From NCBI GenBank assembly GCA_002256245.1, contig NKIU01000001.1, positions 310,001 to 374,000 on the forward strand: a stretch of 64,000 nucleotides of DNA. The letters are read 5' to 3'. The position numbers were made by a program, and so were the translations under genes. Below, piece by piece: positions 1-10,349 of this stretch. The notes beneath the pieces were generated by a model. The model did not search any database. It was not told where the DNA came from and was given only the letters and a program-made list of their open reading frames with translations. This stretch comes from Pseudorhodobacter sp. PARRP1. Its GTDB lineage: Bacteria; Pseudomonadota; Alphaproteobacteria; Rhodobacterales; Rhodobacteraceae. How positions within the stretch are numbered: the first letter of the stretch is position 1; every line of letters begins with the position of its first letter.

Positions 1-2
1 AT

Positions 3-620
3 CTTGCCCGCAACATCGGGGTCAGTTCGTGGCGGGCGCTGACCGGGTTGGCCATCGGGGGCAGCATCGGCTTTGCCTTGGGACTTGCCAATGGCTTGTC
101 GCTATTTTCGCGCAACATCACTGACACCACGCTGCAAATGGTGCGCAATGTGCCGCATCTGGCGTTGATCCCGTTGGTGATCCTGTGGTTTGGCATTGAT
201 GAGGGCGCCAAGCTGTTTCTGGTGGCGCTCGGGGTGTTCTTTCCGATCTATGTCAACACGCTGCTGGGGATTCAGACGGTGGACCCACAGTTGATCGAGA
301 TGGGGCGCACCTATGGCATGGACCGCCGTGCGCTGTTTTTGCGGGTCATCCTGCCGGGCGCGCTACCGTCGATCTTTGTGGGTCTGCGCTATGCTTTGGG
401 CATCATGTGGCTGACGTTGATCGTGGCCGAGACGATCTCGGCCTCGTCAGGCTTGGGCTATATGGCGATGCAGGCGCGTGAGTTTCTGATGATTGATGTC
501 GTGGTGCTGTCGATCCTGATCTATGCGCTTTTGGGCAAGCTGGCTGACAGTTTTGTGCGGCTGCTGGAGCGGGTTTGTCTGCAATGGCATCCGGCGTTTC
601 AAAAAACGGTAAGGACGTAA
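3..620 (+). CDS. ssuC: Aliphatic sulfonate ABC transporter permease SsuC, 5'-truncated by the window edge
   Basis: Inner-membrane permease of the sulfonate importer. The frame is open from base 3, reading LARNIGVSSWRALTG, so the start lies outside the window. About 205 residues are visible with several hydrophobic segments. The EAA-type cytoplasmic loop that docks on the ATPase is seen around EMGRTYGMDRRALFLRVILPG, a typical BPD-transporter inner-membrane motif. The stop is followed after 3 bp by ssuB, so the two are co-transcribed. The SsuC name rests on similarity to the sulfonate/nitrate/taurine permease family and on the SsuB, SsuD and SfnG neighbours; taurine (TauC) is the main alternative. 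No ssuA is visible and it may lie to the left. Confidence 0.85.
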   Translation, partial: LARNIGVSSWRALTGLAIGGSIGFALGLANGLSLFSRNITDTTLQMVRNVPHLALIPLVILWFGIDEGAKLFLVALGVFFPIYVNTLLGIQTVDPQLIEMGRTYGMDRRALFLRVILPGALPSIFVGLRYALGIMWLTLIVAETISASSGLGYMAMQAREFLMIDVVVLSILIYALLGKLADSFVRLLERVCLQWHPAFQKTVRT

Positions 621-623
621 GCA

Positions 624-1400
624 ATGGCAAAGCCCCAGTTGCGCAGTATCGACACGGCCATAGCCCCTGCACCGCCTGCCTTCAGCTTTCAGGGTGTCAG
701 CCGGAATTTCGGTGCAAAATCGGTGCTGTCGAACATCGACCTGAGCGTGCCGCAGGGCCAGTTCGTGGCGATCATCGGCAAAAGTGGTTGCGGCAAAAGC
801 ACCCTGTTGCGGCTGCTGGCCGGGTTGGATCAGCCCGATGGTGGCACGATCAGCAGGGCCGAGGCCGAGCCGGGGCAATCAGGCATCCGCATCATGTTTC
901 AGGAACCACGCCTGCTGCCTTGGGCGCGGGTGGTGGACAACGTGGCGGTGGGGTTGACCGGGCTTGCGGGCAAAGCCGAGGCGAAGGCCCGCGCGCATGA
1001 TCTGCTGGCGAGGGTCGGTCTTGCAGGGCGCGATGGGGAATGGCCATCGGTGCTGTCGGGTGGGCAGCGGCAGCGGGTGGCGCTGGCGCGCGCGCTGATC
1101 GGGCAACCGAGCGTGCTGGCACTGGATGAGCCGCTTGGCGCGTTGGATGCGTTGACGCGGATCGAGATGCAGCATCTGCTTGGCCGGATCTGGCAGACCC
1201 AAGGCTTCACCGCAGTTCTGGTGACACATGATGTGGCGGAAGCGGTGATTTTGGCCGACCGGGTGATTGTGCTGGATGCGGGCAAAGTGGCGCTTGATCT
1301 GGCGATCCCGCTGCCTCGGCCCCGGCGACACGGCCACCCCGATCTGGCGGTATATGAGCAGAAAATTCTGGCGCAACTGTTCGGGGACGAGGCCGTTTAG
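624..1400 (+). CDS. ssuB: Aliphatic sulfonate ABC transporter ATP-binding protein SsuB
   Basis: Cytoplasmic ATPase that powers sulfonate import with SsuC. It is 258 aa. Walker [10 protein letters not shown] is at residues 52-60, the Q-loop lies in [10 protein letters not shown] (91-100), the signature LSGGQ is at 144-148, Walker B VLALDEP at 164-170, and the H-loop histidine is in [13 protein letters not shown] is typical of the nitrate/sulfonate/taurine ATPase subfamily. The start is supported by AAGGA ten bases upstream, overlapping the end of ssuC. No convincing terminator separates it from the convergent operon to its right. Confidence 0.9.
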   Translation: MAKPQLRSIDTAIAPAPPAFSFQGVSRNFGAKSVLSNIDLSVPQGQFVAIIGKSGCGKSTLLRLLAGLDQPDGGTISRAEAEPGQSGIRIMFQEPRLLPWARVVDNVAVGLTGLAGKAEAKARAHDLLARVGLAGRDGEWPSVLSGGQRQRVALARALIGQPSVLALDEPLGALDALTRIEMQHLLGRIWQTQGFTAVLVTHDVAEAVILADRVIVLDAGKVALDLAIPLPRPRRHGHPDLAVYEQKILAQLFGDEAV

Positions 1401-1549
1401 GGCGATAGCCCGGGTTTGATCTGCGGGTTCGGCAAGGCCAAGAACCTTCCCTGCTGGGAGAGACTTGTGGTTTTGCAATGTTTGAAGGCCGAATTACACA
1501 ACATGTGGTGTGTGATGCCTTGTCAGGCTCTCGCCCCGGCGCGGCAAGG

Positions 1550-2962
1550 CTATTGCGCCGCAACCAAACCCCGGCGTGCGTTGATCTGTCCGGTTACTTC
1601 ACGGGCGATATGTTCGGCCCAGGTGATTACCTCGGGCACCCCCATCAACTCTCCCACCGCAGCACGGGCAAGCGGGCCTGCGACCAGCAGGCTGCCGTCA
1701 GGGGGGCCGGATAACGGCACGGCTTGGCCGTTTGCTGCCGTCAGCAATCCGAGGCCCAGCGGATCGGGCTGCAACAGCCCCAATGTGGCCAGATCGGCCA
1801 GTGCGGGGGTGGATTTGATCACGCTGCCATGCGCGGGGCCGGTGGCCAGGATCACCTGATCCACCGCGATGGTGAAGCGCGTGCCATTGTGGCGGGCCTG
1901 CAAGCCGAGTTTGATCGGGCTGCCCGGCGTCGCCGTGACAATCCGCGCGGCGAGGCTGACCAACCGCCCCAGCCGCTGCATCTGCTGGTTCGCCTCGTAG
2001 GTTTGCGGCGCGATGCGAAAGCGGTGCACATCCCACAGGGCGCGCAGATGGCGCAGAAACCGACGTCGCTCGGGTTCGGGCAGGGCGGCCCAGATCGCGG
2101 GGCCTTGCGCGCGCAAACGGTCAAATACGGCGTGCCATGTTAGGCCCACGGCTTGATCTTGGGCCACGGCGGCGCGCGTGCGGCGCAGAAGCGCCAAGGC
2201 CGTGCGCGGTGGGGTTTTGGCGAAATCGGCTTTGGTTTCCGGCTGAGGGGGGCCATGTGGCTGCGAGCGCAGCCCGTGGCGTGACAAAGCGGTGATCTGG
2301 CCGCGATGGCCGCGCCTGTGCAGCGAGGCGACGATATCCGCCGAGGTCAGGCCGTTGCCGACGATCAGCACCCGCGCATCCTCGGCCACGCCTGCCAGCG
2401 CGCCCGTGGCAAAGGGATCGGTGATCAGGGCGGGATCGCCGGCAAGGTTGCCCAACTCGCGCGGCAGGCCTGCGTTGGGATGGGTTGCCGCCAGCACCAC
2501 GATGTCGGCTGTGACTTGGCCGCCGTCGGAGAGGCCCAGGCGGTAGCGATCCGGGCGGCTGACCGAGATCACCCGCGCCTGCACATGGCGCAAGCGGCCC
2601 TGCTGTTGCAGGGGGTAAAGCTGTGCTGCGACGTAAGCGCCAAACACCGCGCGGGGGGCGTAGATTTCGCCCGACAGCCACGCTGAATTGGCGGGCAGGC
2701 TGGGTGCCGTGGCGCTGTGCAGCCACGCGCGGAAATCCTCGGGCCGGTCAGAGCGCAGGGTCATCTTGTGATCGGGCACGTTCAGGCGGTGGTCCGGGTC
2801 TTGCGTGGCATAGGCCATGCCCCGCCCCAGATCGGCGCGGGGCTCGATGACGGTGATGTCGGCATCGGTCAGGTTTGCCAGATGATAGGCCACCGCAGCG
2901 CCGGACAGACCGCCGCCGATGATGGCGACGGTCAGCGGTGCTTTGGCGTAAGGTTTGGTCAT
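1550..2962 (-). CDS. FAD/NAD(P)-binding protein (NAD_binding_9 type)
   Basis: Predicted flavin-dependent oxidoreductase of 470 aa. An N-terminal Rossmann dinucleotide motif GGGLSGA lies at residues 16-22, followed by [16 protein letters not shown], the pattern of the NAD_binding_9 family. A second nucleotide-binding stretch ([13 protein letters not shown]) lies near the middle. The ATG overlaps the ssuD stop (ATGA), making it the last gene of the organosulfur operon. The family is broad, with no defined reaction. The position suggests a role in redox handling of sulfonates or as an accessory monooxygenase, but that is inference. The N-hydroxylating monooxygenase families are an alternative. 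Confidence 0.75.
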   Translation of the reverse strand: MTKPYAKAPLTVAIIGGGLSGAAVAYHLANLTDADITVIEPRADLGRGMAYATQDPDHRLNVPDHKMTLRSDRPEDFRAWLHSATAPSLPANSAWLSGEIYAPRAVFGAYVAAQLYPLQQQGRLRHVQARVISVSRPDRYRLGLSDGGQVTADIVVLAATHPNAGLPRELGNLAGDPALITDPFATGALAGVAEDARVLIVGNGLTSADIVASLHRRGHRGQITALSRHGLRSQPHGPPQPETKADFAKTPPRTALALLRRTRAAVAQDQAVGLTWHAVFDRLRAQGPAIWAALPEPERRRFLRHLRALWDVHRFRIAPQTYEANQQMQRLGRLVSLAARIVTATPGSPIKLGLQARHNGTRFTIAVDQVILATGPAHGSVIKSTPALADLATLGLLQPDPLGLGLLTAANGQAVPLSGPPDGSLLVAGPLARAAVGELMGVPEVITWAEHIAREVTGQINARRGLVAAQ

Positions 2963-4122
2963 TGTGCCGCCTGTAGCTTTGGTTTGTGATCTCCGGCGAT
3001 GGTTTCGCCGAACGGCCCGGTATTGACCACCAGATCGCGGCGCGGGATCGGATGCGCAAGCGGCAATTTCGGCAGCACCAACTCGCCAAAGCTATAGGCT
3101 TCTTCCAGATGCGGATAGCCCGAGAAGATAAAGCTATCCACCCCGATGCGACGGTATTCGTCGATGCGCTCCGCCACGGTATCGGCATCGCCCACCAAAG
3201 CCGTGCCCGCACCGCCGCGCACAAGACCGACCCCCGCCCACAGGTTCGGGCTGATCTCCAACTTATCCCGCCGCCCGCCATGCAGGGCGGTCATCCGGGC
3301 TTGGCCAACCGAATCCATCCGCGCGAACACCTCTTGCGCCTCGGCAATGGTGTGATCGTCCAGCTTGCTGATCAGCTTGTCCGCCGCCGCCCAAGCCTCG
3401 GCATTGGTATCGCGCACGATCACATGCAGGCGGATGCCGAACGACACCTCGCGTCCCTCGGCATCGGCATGGCGCCGCATCACCGCAATCTTTTCCGCCA
3501 CCTGTGCGGGGGGTTCGCCCCATGTCAGGTATTTGTCGATGTGTTTGGCACCAACCTTGAAGCCCTCATCCGACGAGCCGCCAAAATACAGCGGCGGATA
3601 AGGCTTTTGCACTGGCGGATAAATCAGGCGGCCATCCGAGATTTGGAAATGCTTGCCAGTATGCTCCACCGTTTCACCCCGCAGCAGGGCGCGGTAGATG
3701 CCGAGAAATTCATCCGTGATTTCGTAGCGTTCGCTGTGCGGCAGGTTGATGCCGTCACCCCGGTTTTCTGCCGGATCGCCGCCTGTGACGATGTTGATCA
3801 GCAACCGCCCATTGGAAATGCGGTCCAGCGTGGCGGTCATCCGTGCGGCCAAGGTCGGCGATTGCAGGCCGGGACGGACGGCGACAAGGAATTTCAGGCG
3901 CTCGGTCTGGGTGGCGAGGGCCGAGGCCACCACCCAGCTATCCTCGCAACTGCGGCCCGTGGGCAAGAGTGCGCCGTAAAAGCCGAGGCTGTCGGCGGCC
4001 TTAGCCACTTGCGTGAGGTAGGCCAGATCGACCGGACGCCCACCCTCGGATGTACCAAGATAGCGGCTTTCGCCGTGGGTGGGGATGAACCACAGGACGT
4101 TGATTTTATTTGGAATGGTCAT
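2959..4122 (-). CDS. ssuD: FMNH2-dependent alkanesulfonate monooxygenase SsuD
   Basis: Cytoplasmic luciferase-like monooxygenase that cleaves alkanesulfonates to aldehyde and sulfite using FMNH2 and O2. It is 387 aa from the chosen ATG, which is preceded by GGAG (GGAGCTGATATG). The longer ORF would run into sfnB. SsuD-like signatures include [14 protein letters not shown] at the N terminus, [15 protein letters not shown], and [16 protein letters not shown]. The C terminus has the [15 protein letters not shown] stretch of SsuD. Reduced flavin is presumably supplied by MsuE, encoded at the start of the same operon. Its start is 1 bp from the sfnB stop. Confidence 0.93.
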   Translation of the reverse strand: MTIPNKINVLWFIPTHGESRYLGTSEGGRPVDLAYLTQVAKAADSLGFYGALLPTGRSCEDSWVVASALATQTERLKFLVAVRPGLQSPTLAARMTATLDRISNGRLLINIVTGGDPAENRGDGINLPHSERYEITDEFLGIYRALLRGETVEHTGKHFQISDGRLIYPPVQKPYPPLYFGGSSDEGFKVGAKHIDKYLTWGEPPAQVAEKIAVMRRHADAEGREVSFGIRLHVIVRDTNAEAWAAADKLISKLDDHTIAEAQEVFARMDSVGQARMTALHGGRRDKLEISPNLWAGVGLVRGGAGTALVGDADTVAERIDEYRRIGVDSFIFSGYPHLEEAYSFGELVLPKLPLAHPIPRRDLVVNTGPFGETIAGDHKPKLQAAQ

Positions 4123-4123
4123 A

Positions 4124-5359
4124 TCAGCTCCACGCGTGGAAGGGCGGGTTGACGCCATTCAGATAGTAATTGCCAAGGATGGCGTATTTCCAGCGCACCG
4201 GGTCGTGCAGCGTATGGGTGCGGGCGTTGCGCCAATGGCGATCAAGGTTATGCTCGGCCAAGGTCGACCGCGTGCCTGCCAGTTCAAACAGCTTGTTGGT
4301 GGCAAGGATGGCGATTTCGGTGGACAGCACCTTGGCTTCGGCGGTGGCAATCTGGGCTTGGGCTACGGTTTCGACGGTGGGGTTTGCCACGGCCACGTCA
4401 ATTGCGGCGCTGGCAATATCCAGCAAGGCCGCCGCTGCATTGGCGCGCAGATTCAAGTCTCCAACCGCTTGAATGGTGTAGGGGTCTTGGGCAGCGTGAT
4501 CGAGGCCAGAATCGACCCAAGCTCGGCTGCGGTGCAGCACGAAATCCTTGGTGTCGGCGATGGCGGCCCGCGCGATGCCCAGATCAACCGCAACTTGGAT
4601 CACTTGGAAGATCGCACCATCCGCCGAGGGGGATTCGTAGCCTTTGTAGCCCGGCACCAGATGGGTTTTCGGCACCTTCACATTGTCGAGGATCACCGTG
4701 CCAGAAAGCGTGGTGCGCTGGCCAAAGCTGGACCAATCGTCGATCACGCTCAGCCCCTCAGCCCCTCGATCCGCAATCGCGTACCACGCGCGACCTTCAT
4801 CATCCAAAGCCACAATCGGCACCAGATGTGCCAGCAAAGCGCCGGAGGAGTAGAACTTGCGGCCCGTGACGCGCACATGATCGCCGTCGTCTGTGAACTT
4901 GGTTTCAAAATCGACGGCGCGTTTGCTGCCAAATTCCGAGAACGCATTGCCAAAGCGGGTGCCGCGCAAAACCTCGGCAAACAGCAGCGCCTTTTGTGCG
5001 GGGTCAGACACCGTGTTGATCGCGGCGACCACACCCAGATGGTTCTGCGGCACTTGGCCCAAGGACGGGTCAGCTTCCGAAATAATCGCAATCACCCGGT
5101 TCAGCGTGACATAAGACAGCCCCGGCCCGCCGTATTCTTTCGGCACGTTGATCGACCACAGGCCCGATTGCGAGAAGGCGTCCAGTTCGGCTTGCGGCCA
5201 GATCCGGTTGCGGTCGCGTTCGGATGCACCTTTGGCGAACTCGGCGGCCAGCTTGTGCGCCACGGCAATCGCCTCGGCATCGGATTGGATGATGTGGGCG
5301 GCGCCGGTCGGACGGGCGACGGGGGGAACCGGGGTTTTCAGAGTTTCATGCTTGGTCAT
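4124..5359 (-). CDS. sfnB: SfnB-family acyl-CoA dehydrogenase-like sulfur acquisition oxidoreductase
   Basis: 411-aa flavoprotein with the acyl-CoA dehydrogenase fold: an N-terminal helical domain, a middle beta domain around [16 protein letters not shown], and a C-terminal helical domain with [22 protein letters not shown]. The latter stretch is typical of the SfnB/DszC/SoxC-like monooxygenase branch rather than beta-oxidation enzymes. Family members are induced in sulfate starvation and associated with dimethylsulfone use. It lies 3 bp downstream of the LivF-type gene and 1 bp upstream of ssuD, so it is part of the same operon. The precise substrate is not established. Confidence 0.87.
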   Translation of the reverse strand: MTKHETLKTPVPPVARPTGAAHIIQSDAEAIAVAHKLAAEFAKGASERDRNRIWPQAELDAFSQSGLWSINVPKEYGGPGLSYVTLNRVIAIISEADPSLGQVPQNHLGVVAAINTVSDPAQKALLFAEVLRGTRFGNAFSEFGSKRAVDFETKFTDDGDHVRVTGRKFYSSGALLAHLVPIVALDDEGRAWYAIADRGAEGLSVIDDWSSFGQRTTLSGTVILDNVKVPKTHLVPGYKGYESPSADGAIFQVIQVAVDLGIARAAIADTKDFVLHRSRAWVDSGLDHAAQDPYTIQAVGDLNLRANAAAALLDIASAAIDVAVANPTVETVAQAQIATAEAKVLSTEIAILATNKLFELAGTRSTLAEHNLDRHWRNARTHTLHDPVRWKYAILGNYYLNGVNPPFHAWS

Positions 5360-5362
5360 GGG

Positions 5363-6139
5363 TCAAATCCTTGCAGGTTCAGGGGTGCCGCCGAGGTAAA
5401 GCGCACGAATGTCGACGCGGGCGGCGAGGTCGGATGCGGGGCCATGCAGCACCGAGCGGCCATTTTCGATGACCGTGGCGTGATGGGCGTATTTCAGCGC
5501 GATGGCCGAGTTCTGTTCGGCCACGAGGATTGTCAGCCCGGTTTCGCGGTTCAATCGGGACAGGGTTTCAAAGATTTCGGCGACGACCAGCGGGGCGAGA
5601 CCCATCGACGGTTCGTCCAGCAGGAACACTTCGGGGCGGGCCATCAGGCCGCGCCCGATGGCGGCCATTTGCTGCTCGCCGCCCGAGGTCAGGCCTGCGA
5701 GGGAGTTGCGCCGCAGTTTCAGCTTGGGGAACAGATCATAGACCTGCTCCAGCACCTGCGCGATTTGCGCCCGGTCCAAGCCGCGGCCAATCGCCCCTGT
5801 GGTCAGGTTTTCCTCGATGCTTAGGGTCTTGAAACAGCGCCGACCTTCCAGCACCGGCACAAGGCCATTGCGGATATGGGCGTGTGGAGTGTCGGCGGTA
5901 ACATCGCGGCCTTTGTAGCGGATGCGTCCGCCGGTGATCTGGCCGCGTTCGGCGGGCAGCAGGTTGGAGGCGGCTTTCAGCAATGTGGTTTTGCCCGCGC
6001 CGTTTGCGCCCAGAAGGGCCGTAATCTCACCCTTCGGCACCGTTAGGCTGACGCCGTGCAGGGCGGCGATGGCCCCGTTGTAGGCAGCGTAGACGTGGTC
6101 AAATTCAAGAACAGGTTGCGACTTGGCAGATATGGGCAT
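5363..6139 (-). CDS. LivF-type ABC transporter ATP-binding protein (organosulfur operon)
   Basis: 258-aa ATPase of the branched-chain amino acid/amide (HAAT) importer family. Walker A GANGAGKTT is at residues 44-52, VLEGRRCF at about 97-103 is a LivF hallmark, the signature TSGGEQQ is at 151-157, and Walker B VFLLDEP at 171-177. It works with the LivG-type ATPase, two permeases and the binding protein upstream. Its enclosure between sfnG and sfnB argues for a sulfur compound as substrate rather than leucine; that is inference. A hairpin at 6160-6184 lies between it and the binding-protein gene. Confidence 0.88.
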   Translation of the reverse strand: MPISAKSQPVLEFDHVYAAYNGAIAALHGVSLTVPKGEITALLGANGAGKTTLLKAASNLLPAERGQITGGRIRYKGRDVTADTPHAHIRNGLVPVLEGRRCFKTLSIEENLTTGAIGRGLDRAQIAQVLEQVYDLFPKLKLRRNSLAGLTSGGEQQMAAIGRGLMARPEVFLLDEPSMGLAPLVVAEIFETLSRLNRETGLTILVAEQNSAIALKYAHHATVIENGRSVLHGPASDLAARVDIRALYLGGTPEPARI

Positions 6140-6159
6140 GGCACCCTCCGGTCTGGATA

Positions 6160-6184
6160 GGGTGGCCCCGGTGCAGGGCCACCC
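6160..6184 (-). promoter_or_regulatory. Intercistronic hairpin after the binding-protein gene
   Basis: Perfect 9-bp stem (GGGTGGCCC / GGGCCACCC) with a 7-base loop in the 53-bp gap between the binding-protein stop and the LivF-type start. There is no T-run. Such hairpins after binding-protein genes commonly protect the upstream mRNA from 3' decay, so this probably raises binding-protein output over the rest of the operon. Confidence 0.55.
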
Positions 6185-6191
6185 GTTTGGC

Positions 6192-7520
6192 TTATTGCGT
6201 CACCTTGTCGGCATCTTCCGAGGTGCGGATCGGCAGACCCTTTTCGGCGGCGTAAGCCTCAGACGATTTGGTGATGATCGGGCGCAGCAGGGCCCAATCG
6301 GGGGCGATCCAGTCGGACACCACATTCCACTTCTTGCCATCCCACTGCTGGAAGGTGACGTAGCCTTCGCCCTCGTGGTTATCAAAAGTGACGTTGATCG
6401 AGTGGAACAGGTTCTCAGCGCCCAGCTCTTTCACCCGTGCGGGTGTGAGTTGCAGATGCTCGAACCCCCAGCGCACCTCGTCGCCCGTCAGGGTGCGGTT
6501 GCCGAATTTAGCTTGCGCGATGCGGATGGCTTCGACATTCAGGATGCCATTCACAATGCCAAGGTTATGATACACCGACCCAATCCGCGATTTGTCGGAA
6601 AGGTTGCCCTGCCCTGCGTCGTAGACGGTCTTGATGATCTCTTGCAGCACCGGATACTGGTTGCCCGAGGCTTGGGTGGTGATCGCGGTATAGCCAATCG
6701 CCGCATCTCCTGCGGGCAGCGCGTCTTCTTCCGAGTTGGACCAGACGTTGCCGATGATGTGATCGACCGGGAAGCCGTTGCGCTGCGCGGTGGTCAAAGC
6801 CACCGGATTCATCACGCCCCAGCCGCGAAGCACGACATAATCGGGGGCCTCGCGGCGGATTTGCAGCCATTGCGCGCCCTGCTCGTTGCCCGGATGCGGC
6901 ACCTCGATCTGCACCACGGTGAAGCCGTATTTCTCGGCCAGCAGGTCATAGATCGGGATGGTTTCCTTGCCGTAGGGCGAGCCGTGATAGAGCACGACGA
7001 TCTTCTTGCCCTTCAGCGATTCCAGCCCGCCTTCTTTGCTGGCGATGTAGTTCACGATGCCGGAGGTTTCGGAATAGGGGTTCAGCAGCAGCGGGAAAAC
7101 GTAAGGGAACACCCGGCCGTCGGTGGTGTCGGTGCGGCCATGGTTTACGGTGATCAGCGGGGCTTTGTCGGCGGTGACGCCATCAATCATCGCATAGGCG
7201 ATGCCCACGGAAAGCGGATTCCATGCGGCAATGTCAGCGTGGCTTTTCTGGCGCTGATAGCATTCAACGCCCTTTTCCACCGCGTATTCGGTTTCACATT
7301 CGTCCCAGACCAGCTTGACGCCGTTCACGCCACCGTCGCGGGTGTTGATCAGGGTCATGTAGTCGATGAAGCCCCCGAAGAACCCGGTGCCGCCAGCCGC
7401 ATACGGGCCGACACGGTAGGATTGCAGCGGGAAATACTGCTCATCCGCTTGGGCGGCATGGCCTGCGGCGAGGGTCGCCACGGTCAAGGCCGCTGTGGTG
7501 ATACGTTTCAGGAAAGACAT
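6192..7520 (-). CDS. LivK-type periplasmic substrate-binding protein (organosulfur operon)
   Basis: 442-aa periplasmic solute receptor of the Leu/Ile/Val-binding family. A Sec signal peptide at residues 1-25 has a basic start (MSFLKR), a hydrophobic core and a likely cleavage after GHAAQA. The mature part begins DEQYFPL and contains the pseudo-dimeric type I periplasmic fold, visible in GKKIVVLYHGSPYGKE and YVVLRGWGVMNPVALTTA. The start is preceded by GGAG. It is longer than typical LivK (about 370 aa), as is usual for the urea/amide/short-chain sub-branch. The ligand is unknown; a sulfone or sulfonate is inferred from context. Confidence 0.87.
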   Translation of the reverse strand: MSFLKRITTAALTVATLAAGHAAQADEQYFPLQSYRVGPYAAGGTGFFGGFIDYMTLINTRDGGVNGVKLVWDECETEYAVEKGVECYQRQKSHADIAAWNPLSVGIAYAMIDGVTADKAPLITVNHGRTDTTDGRVFPYVFPLLLNPYSETSGIVNYIASKEGGLESLKGKKIVVLYHGSPYGKETIPIYDLLAEKYGFTVVQIEVPHPGNEQGAQWLQIRREAPDYVVLRGWGVMNPVALTTAQRNGFPVDHIIGNVWSNSEEDALPAGDAAIGYTAITTQASGNQYPVLQEIIKTVYDAGQGNLSDKSRIGSVYHNLGIVNGILNVEAIRIAQAKFGNRTLTGDEVRWGFEHLQLTPARVKELGAENLFHSINVTFDNHEGEGYVTFQQWDGKKWNVVSDWIAPDWALLRPIITKSSEAYAAEKGLPIRTSEDADKVTQ

Positions 7521-7541
7521 GGAAGCTCCGTAGGTTGAAGA

Positions 7542-8573
7542 TCAGATGCTGCGCGCAAAGCGGCGCTTTGCACGGTCAAGGATGGCCGCCAGTCCGTTCG
7601 GTTCGGCGACTAGAAATGCAATGATGAGGGTGCCCAGGATGATGCGCTGCACCAGCTCCAGCACGCCTGAGTCGATCATGCCGCCAAAGGCCAAGGCAGA
7701 CAGGCGCGACAGCAGCAGCGGGAACACAACGATCAGCCCCGCGCCAAGGAAGGCCCCGCGCAGGGTGGCCAATCCGCCGATGATGATGATGAACAGCACG
7801 TCGAAGGAACGGTCGTGGTCGAACCCTGCGGGTTCCACGGTGCGCAGGTAGGTGAAGGCCCAAAGGAAGCCTGCGACGCCGATGATGGCCGAGGAGATGG
7901 CGAAGGCCACCAGCTTGGTTTTCAGCACGGGGACGCCGATGATCTGCGCCGCCGTTTCATTGTCACGGATGGCGATCAGGTCATTGCCCAAGGGGCCGTT
8001 GGTGAAGGCCCAGACGCCGAGGGTGATCAAGGTGACGAGGGAAAGCGCCAGCAGGTAGCGGGCGGTGGTGCCGTCAAGGTTGTAGCCGAGCAGGGTCAGG
8101 CTTGGGGACGATATCACGCCAGAGGGGCTGTAGTTGGAAAACCAGCCGAACTTGGTCAGCGCCCATTGCACGAAGAACTGCGCAGCAAGGGTGGAGACCG
8201 CCAGATAGAAGCCGCGCAGGCGCAGGCTGGGAAGGCCGAAGATCAGCCCGACCGCCGCCGCGGTCAGCGCTGACAGCAGGATGGTGACGGGCAGCGGCAG
8301 CGCCAGCCGCAATTGGATGTTATAGGCGGCAAATGCCCCCACTGCCATGAAGGCTGCCGACCCCAACGACACCTGTCCGCCGTATCCGGTCAGCAGGTTC
8401 AGGCCCACGCCTGCCAAAGCAAGGGCGAGGAACGGCAGCAGGATCGCTTCCATCACATAAACCGGGGCAAAGGCAGGCACGGCGATGAAAGCTGCCAGCA
8501 GCAGGGCAATCAGGGGCCAATGGCGCAGGATGTTCGGGCTTTGTAGCGGGGTATCGGTGAGCGCAGTGGACAT
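7542..8573 (-). CDS. LivM-type ABC transporter permease (organosulfur operon)
   Basis: Inner-membrane permease of 343 aa from the chosen ATG, whose A is shared with the stop of the LivH-type gene (TGATG). The longer frame reads into that gene and is rejected. Multiple hydrophobic helices are present. Signature stretches are NLLTGYGGQVSLGSAAFMAVGA and the cytoplasmic loop with DLIAIRDNETAAQIIGVPV, the LivM EAA-like motif that contacts the ATPases. It pairs with the LivH-type permease. Confidence 0.88.
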   Translation of the reverse strand: MSTALTDTPLQSPNILRHWPLIALLLAAFIAVPAFAPVYVMEAILLPFLALALAGVGLNLLTGYGGQVSLGSAAFMAVGAFAAYNIQLRLALPLPVTILLSALTAAAVGLIFGLPSLRLRGFYLAVSTLAAQFFVQWALTKFGWFSNYSPSGVISSPSLTLLGYNLDGTTARYLLALSLVTLITLGVWAFTNGPLGNDLIAIRDNETAAQIIGVPVLKTKLVAFAISSAIIGVAGFLWAFTYLRTVEPAGFDHDRSFDVLFIIIIGGLATLRGAFLGAGLIVVFPLLLSRLSALAFGGMIDSGVLELVQRIILGTLIIAFLVAEPNGLAAILDRAKRRFARSI

Positions 8574-9472
8574 CAGAACCGCTCCACCAGTTTTTGGCCA
8601 AACAGGCCTGAGGGACGGATCAGCAGCACCAACAGCGCCACGACATAGGCGAACCAACCCTCGATCCCGCCGCCCACAAACGGCCCGAGATAGACCTCGG
8701 CCAGCTTTTCGGAAGCGCCAATCGCCAAGCCCGCGACGATAGCCCCCAGCACGGAATCAAATCCGCCTAGAACCAGAACCGGCAGGGCTTTCAGCACGAT
8801 CAGCGACAGCGAAAACTGCACCCCCAGCCGCGCACCCCACAACAATCCCGCCACCAGTGCCACGATGCCCGCGGCAGCCCAGACGGTGGCCCAGGTGCGG
8901 TCAAGGCGCAGGCCCACCGCCAAGGCGGCGAACTGATCATCAGCCACGGCGCGGAAGGCGAGGCCGGTGCGGGTCCAGCGGAAGAAAGCGGTCAGGGTTG
9001 CAACCAGCACAGCCGCAATCGCCGCAGCTACTAGATCGAAGGTGGAAATGAACACGCCAGCCACCTGAAACGGTGCGTTCGAAATGCCCAAATCAAGGCG
9101 GTGAACTTCGGTGCCCCAGATGATCTGCGCCGCACCTTCGATGATATAGGACAGGCCTAGGGTCGCCATGAACAGCGTCATCGGGGACCGGTTGGCCAGC
9201 GGCCGCAGCACGGTGCGCTCGATGGCAAAGCCAAGCGCGACCATGATCGCAGCCGAGATGATCAAGGCGACAAAGAAGGGCACGCCCGCCTCGACAAGCG
9301 AGACAAAGGTGAGGGCGGCGAACAAAACCATTGCGCCTTGGGCGAAATTCAACACGCCCGAGGTTTTGTAGATCAGCACAAAGCCAATTGCCACAAGGGC
9401 ATACATCACGCCAGACAGCAGGCCGCCGATGGTGACTTCGATCAGGAACAGAAAGCCGAACCAATCCATCAT
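8573..9472 (-). CDS. LivH-type ABC transporter permease (organosulfur operon)
   Basis: 299-aa inner-membrane permease. LivH features are the N-terminal GLLSGVMYALVAIGFVLIYK segment followed by NFAQGAMVLF, and the loop FRAVADDQFAALAVGL that docks on the ATPase. Two adjacent ATGs (9472 and 9469) could start translation; the second shares TGATG with the LivG-type stop, giving tight translational coupling. It lies directly upstream of the LivM-type gene. Confidence 0.88.
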   Translation of the reverse strand: MMDWFGFLFLIEVTIGGLLSGVMYALVAIGFVLIYKTSGVLNFAQGAMVLFAALTFVSLVEAGVPFFVALIISAAIMVALGFAIERTVLRPLANRSPMTLFMATLGLSYIIEGAAQIIWGTEVHRLDLGISNAPFQVAGVFISTFDLVAAAIAAVLVATLTAFFRWTRTGLAFRAVADDQFAALAVGLRLDRTWATVWAAAGIVALVAGLLWGARLGVQFSLSLIVLKALPVLVLGGFDSVLGAIVAGLAIGASEKLAEVYLGPFVGGGIEGWFAYVVALLVLLIRPSGLFGQKLVERF

Positions 9473-10314
9473 GCGGCCTCTTGGCCCAGATAGGCGCGGA
9501 TCACGCCGGGGTCGCGCTGAACTTCGGCAGGCGTGCCGTCGGCAATCTTGGCACCGTAATCCAGCACGGCGACGCGATCAGACAGGCCCATCACGACGCC
9601 GATGTCATGTTCAATCAGGATCACCGACAGGCCCGTCGCATCGCGGGCGGCGCGGATATAGCCTGCCATTTCGGCCTTCTCAGTAGCGGTCATCCCGGCC
9701 ATCGGCTCGTCCAGCAGCAGCAGCTTTGGGCCGGCGACCAAGGCGCGAGCCAGTTCGACCCGCTTTTGCAGACCATAAGACAGCGTGGACACGGTGCGTT
9801 TCAGATGCGTGGTCAGATCCAGACGCGCCGCGATTTCCGCGACCTGATCGGCAATCGCGTGGTTTTCGGCGCGGGCACCCGGCAGGCGGAGCACCTGCGC
9901 CAGCCTAGAGGCCTTGCGCTGAAAGGTCAGACCAGCGGCGATGTTGGCCGCCACCGACAGGCTGGGGAAAAGGGCGAGATTCTGGAAGGTGCGCGCCACG
10001 CCAAGGCCCGCAAGAGCCTGTGGCGGCACGTGTTCAAACACCTGCGCACCCAGCACCAGACCGCCGCTGTCGGCCTGATAAAGCCCCGAGATGACGTTCA
10101 GCACCGAGGATTTCCCCGCACCGTTCGGCCCGATCACCGCGCGGATTTCGCCCTCGGCCACCTGAAACGACACGTCGCGCAAGGCTTTGATGCCGCCGAA
10201 CGACAGGTTGATGCGGCTGAGCGCTAGGGCATAAGCCGGGTGCAGGGTGCTGCGGTGCAGGGCGTTAGGGACTGCGCGTGCAGGCGCAATCCGGCGCAGA
10301 ACGGCGCTGGTCAT
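9469..10314 (-). CDS. LivG-type ABC transporter ATP-binding protein (organosulfur operon)
   Basis: ATPase of the HAAT importer, 281 aa from the ATG at 10314. That start is preferred because GGAG stands six bases upstream; an ATG four codons earlier is possible. Numbered from that earlier ATG, Walker A GPNGAGKSS lies at about 66-74, the family-typical variant signature LSYGLQK at about 182-188, and Walker B LLLLDEP at about 202-208. The C-terminal VIRAYLG is a LivG hallmark. The N-terminal extension before the nucleotide-binding domain is longer than usual. Confidence 0.88.
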   Translation of the reverse strand: MTSAVLRRIAPARAVPNALHRSTLHPAYALALSRINLSFGGIKALRDVSFQVAEGEIRAVIGPNGAGKSSVLNVISGLYQADSGGLVLGAQVFEHVPPQALAGLGVARTFQNLALFPSLSVAANIAAGLTFQRKASRLAQVLRLPGARAENHAIADQVAEIAARLDLTTHLKRTVSTLSYGLQKRVELARALVAGPKLLLLDEPMAGMTATEKAEMAGYIRAARDATGLSVILIEHDIGVVMGLSDRVAVLDYGAKIADGTPAEVQRDPGVIRAYLGQEAA

Positions 10315-10349
10315 GGCAGTCTCCATCAGGGATCAGGGGGCGGTGGGGC

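Noticed and set aside
4079-5824. 581-codon plus-strand frame across sfnB and the LivF-type gene
   Set aside because: The minus-strand genes have clear family motifs and operon overlaps; the plus frame is a shadow.
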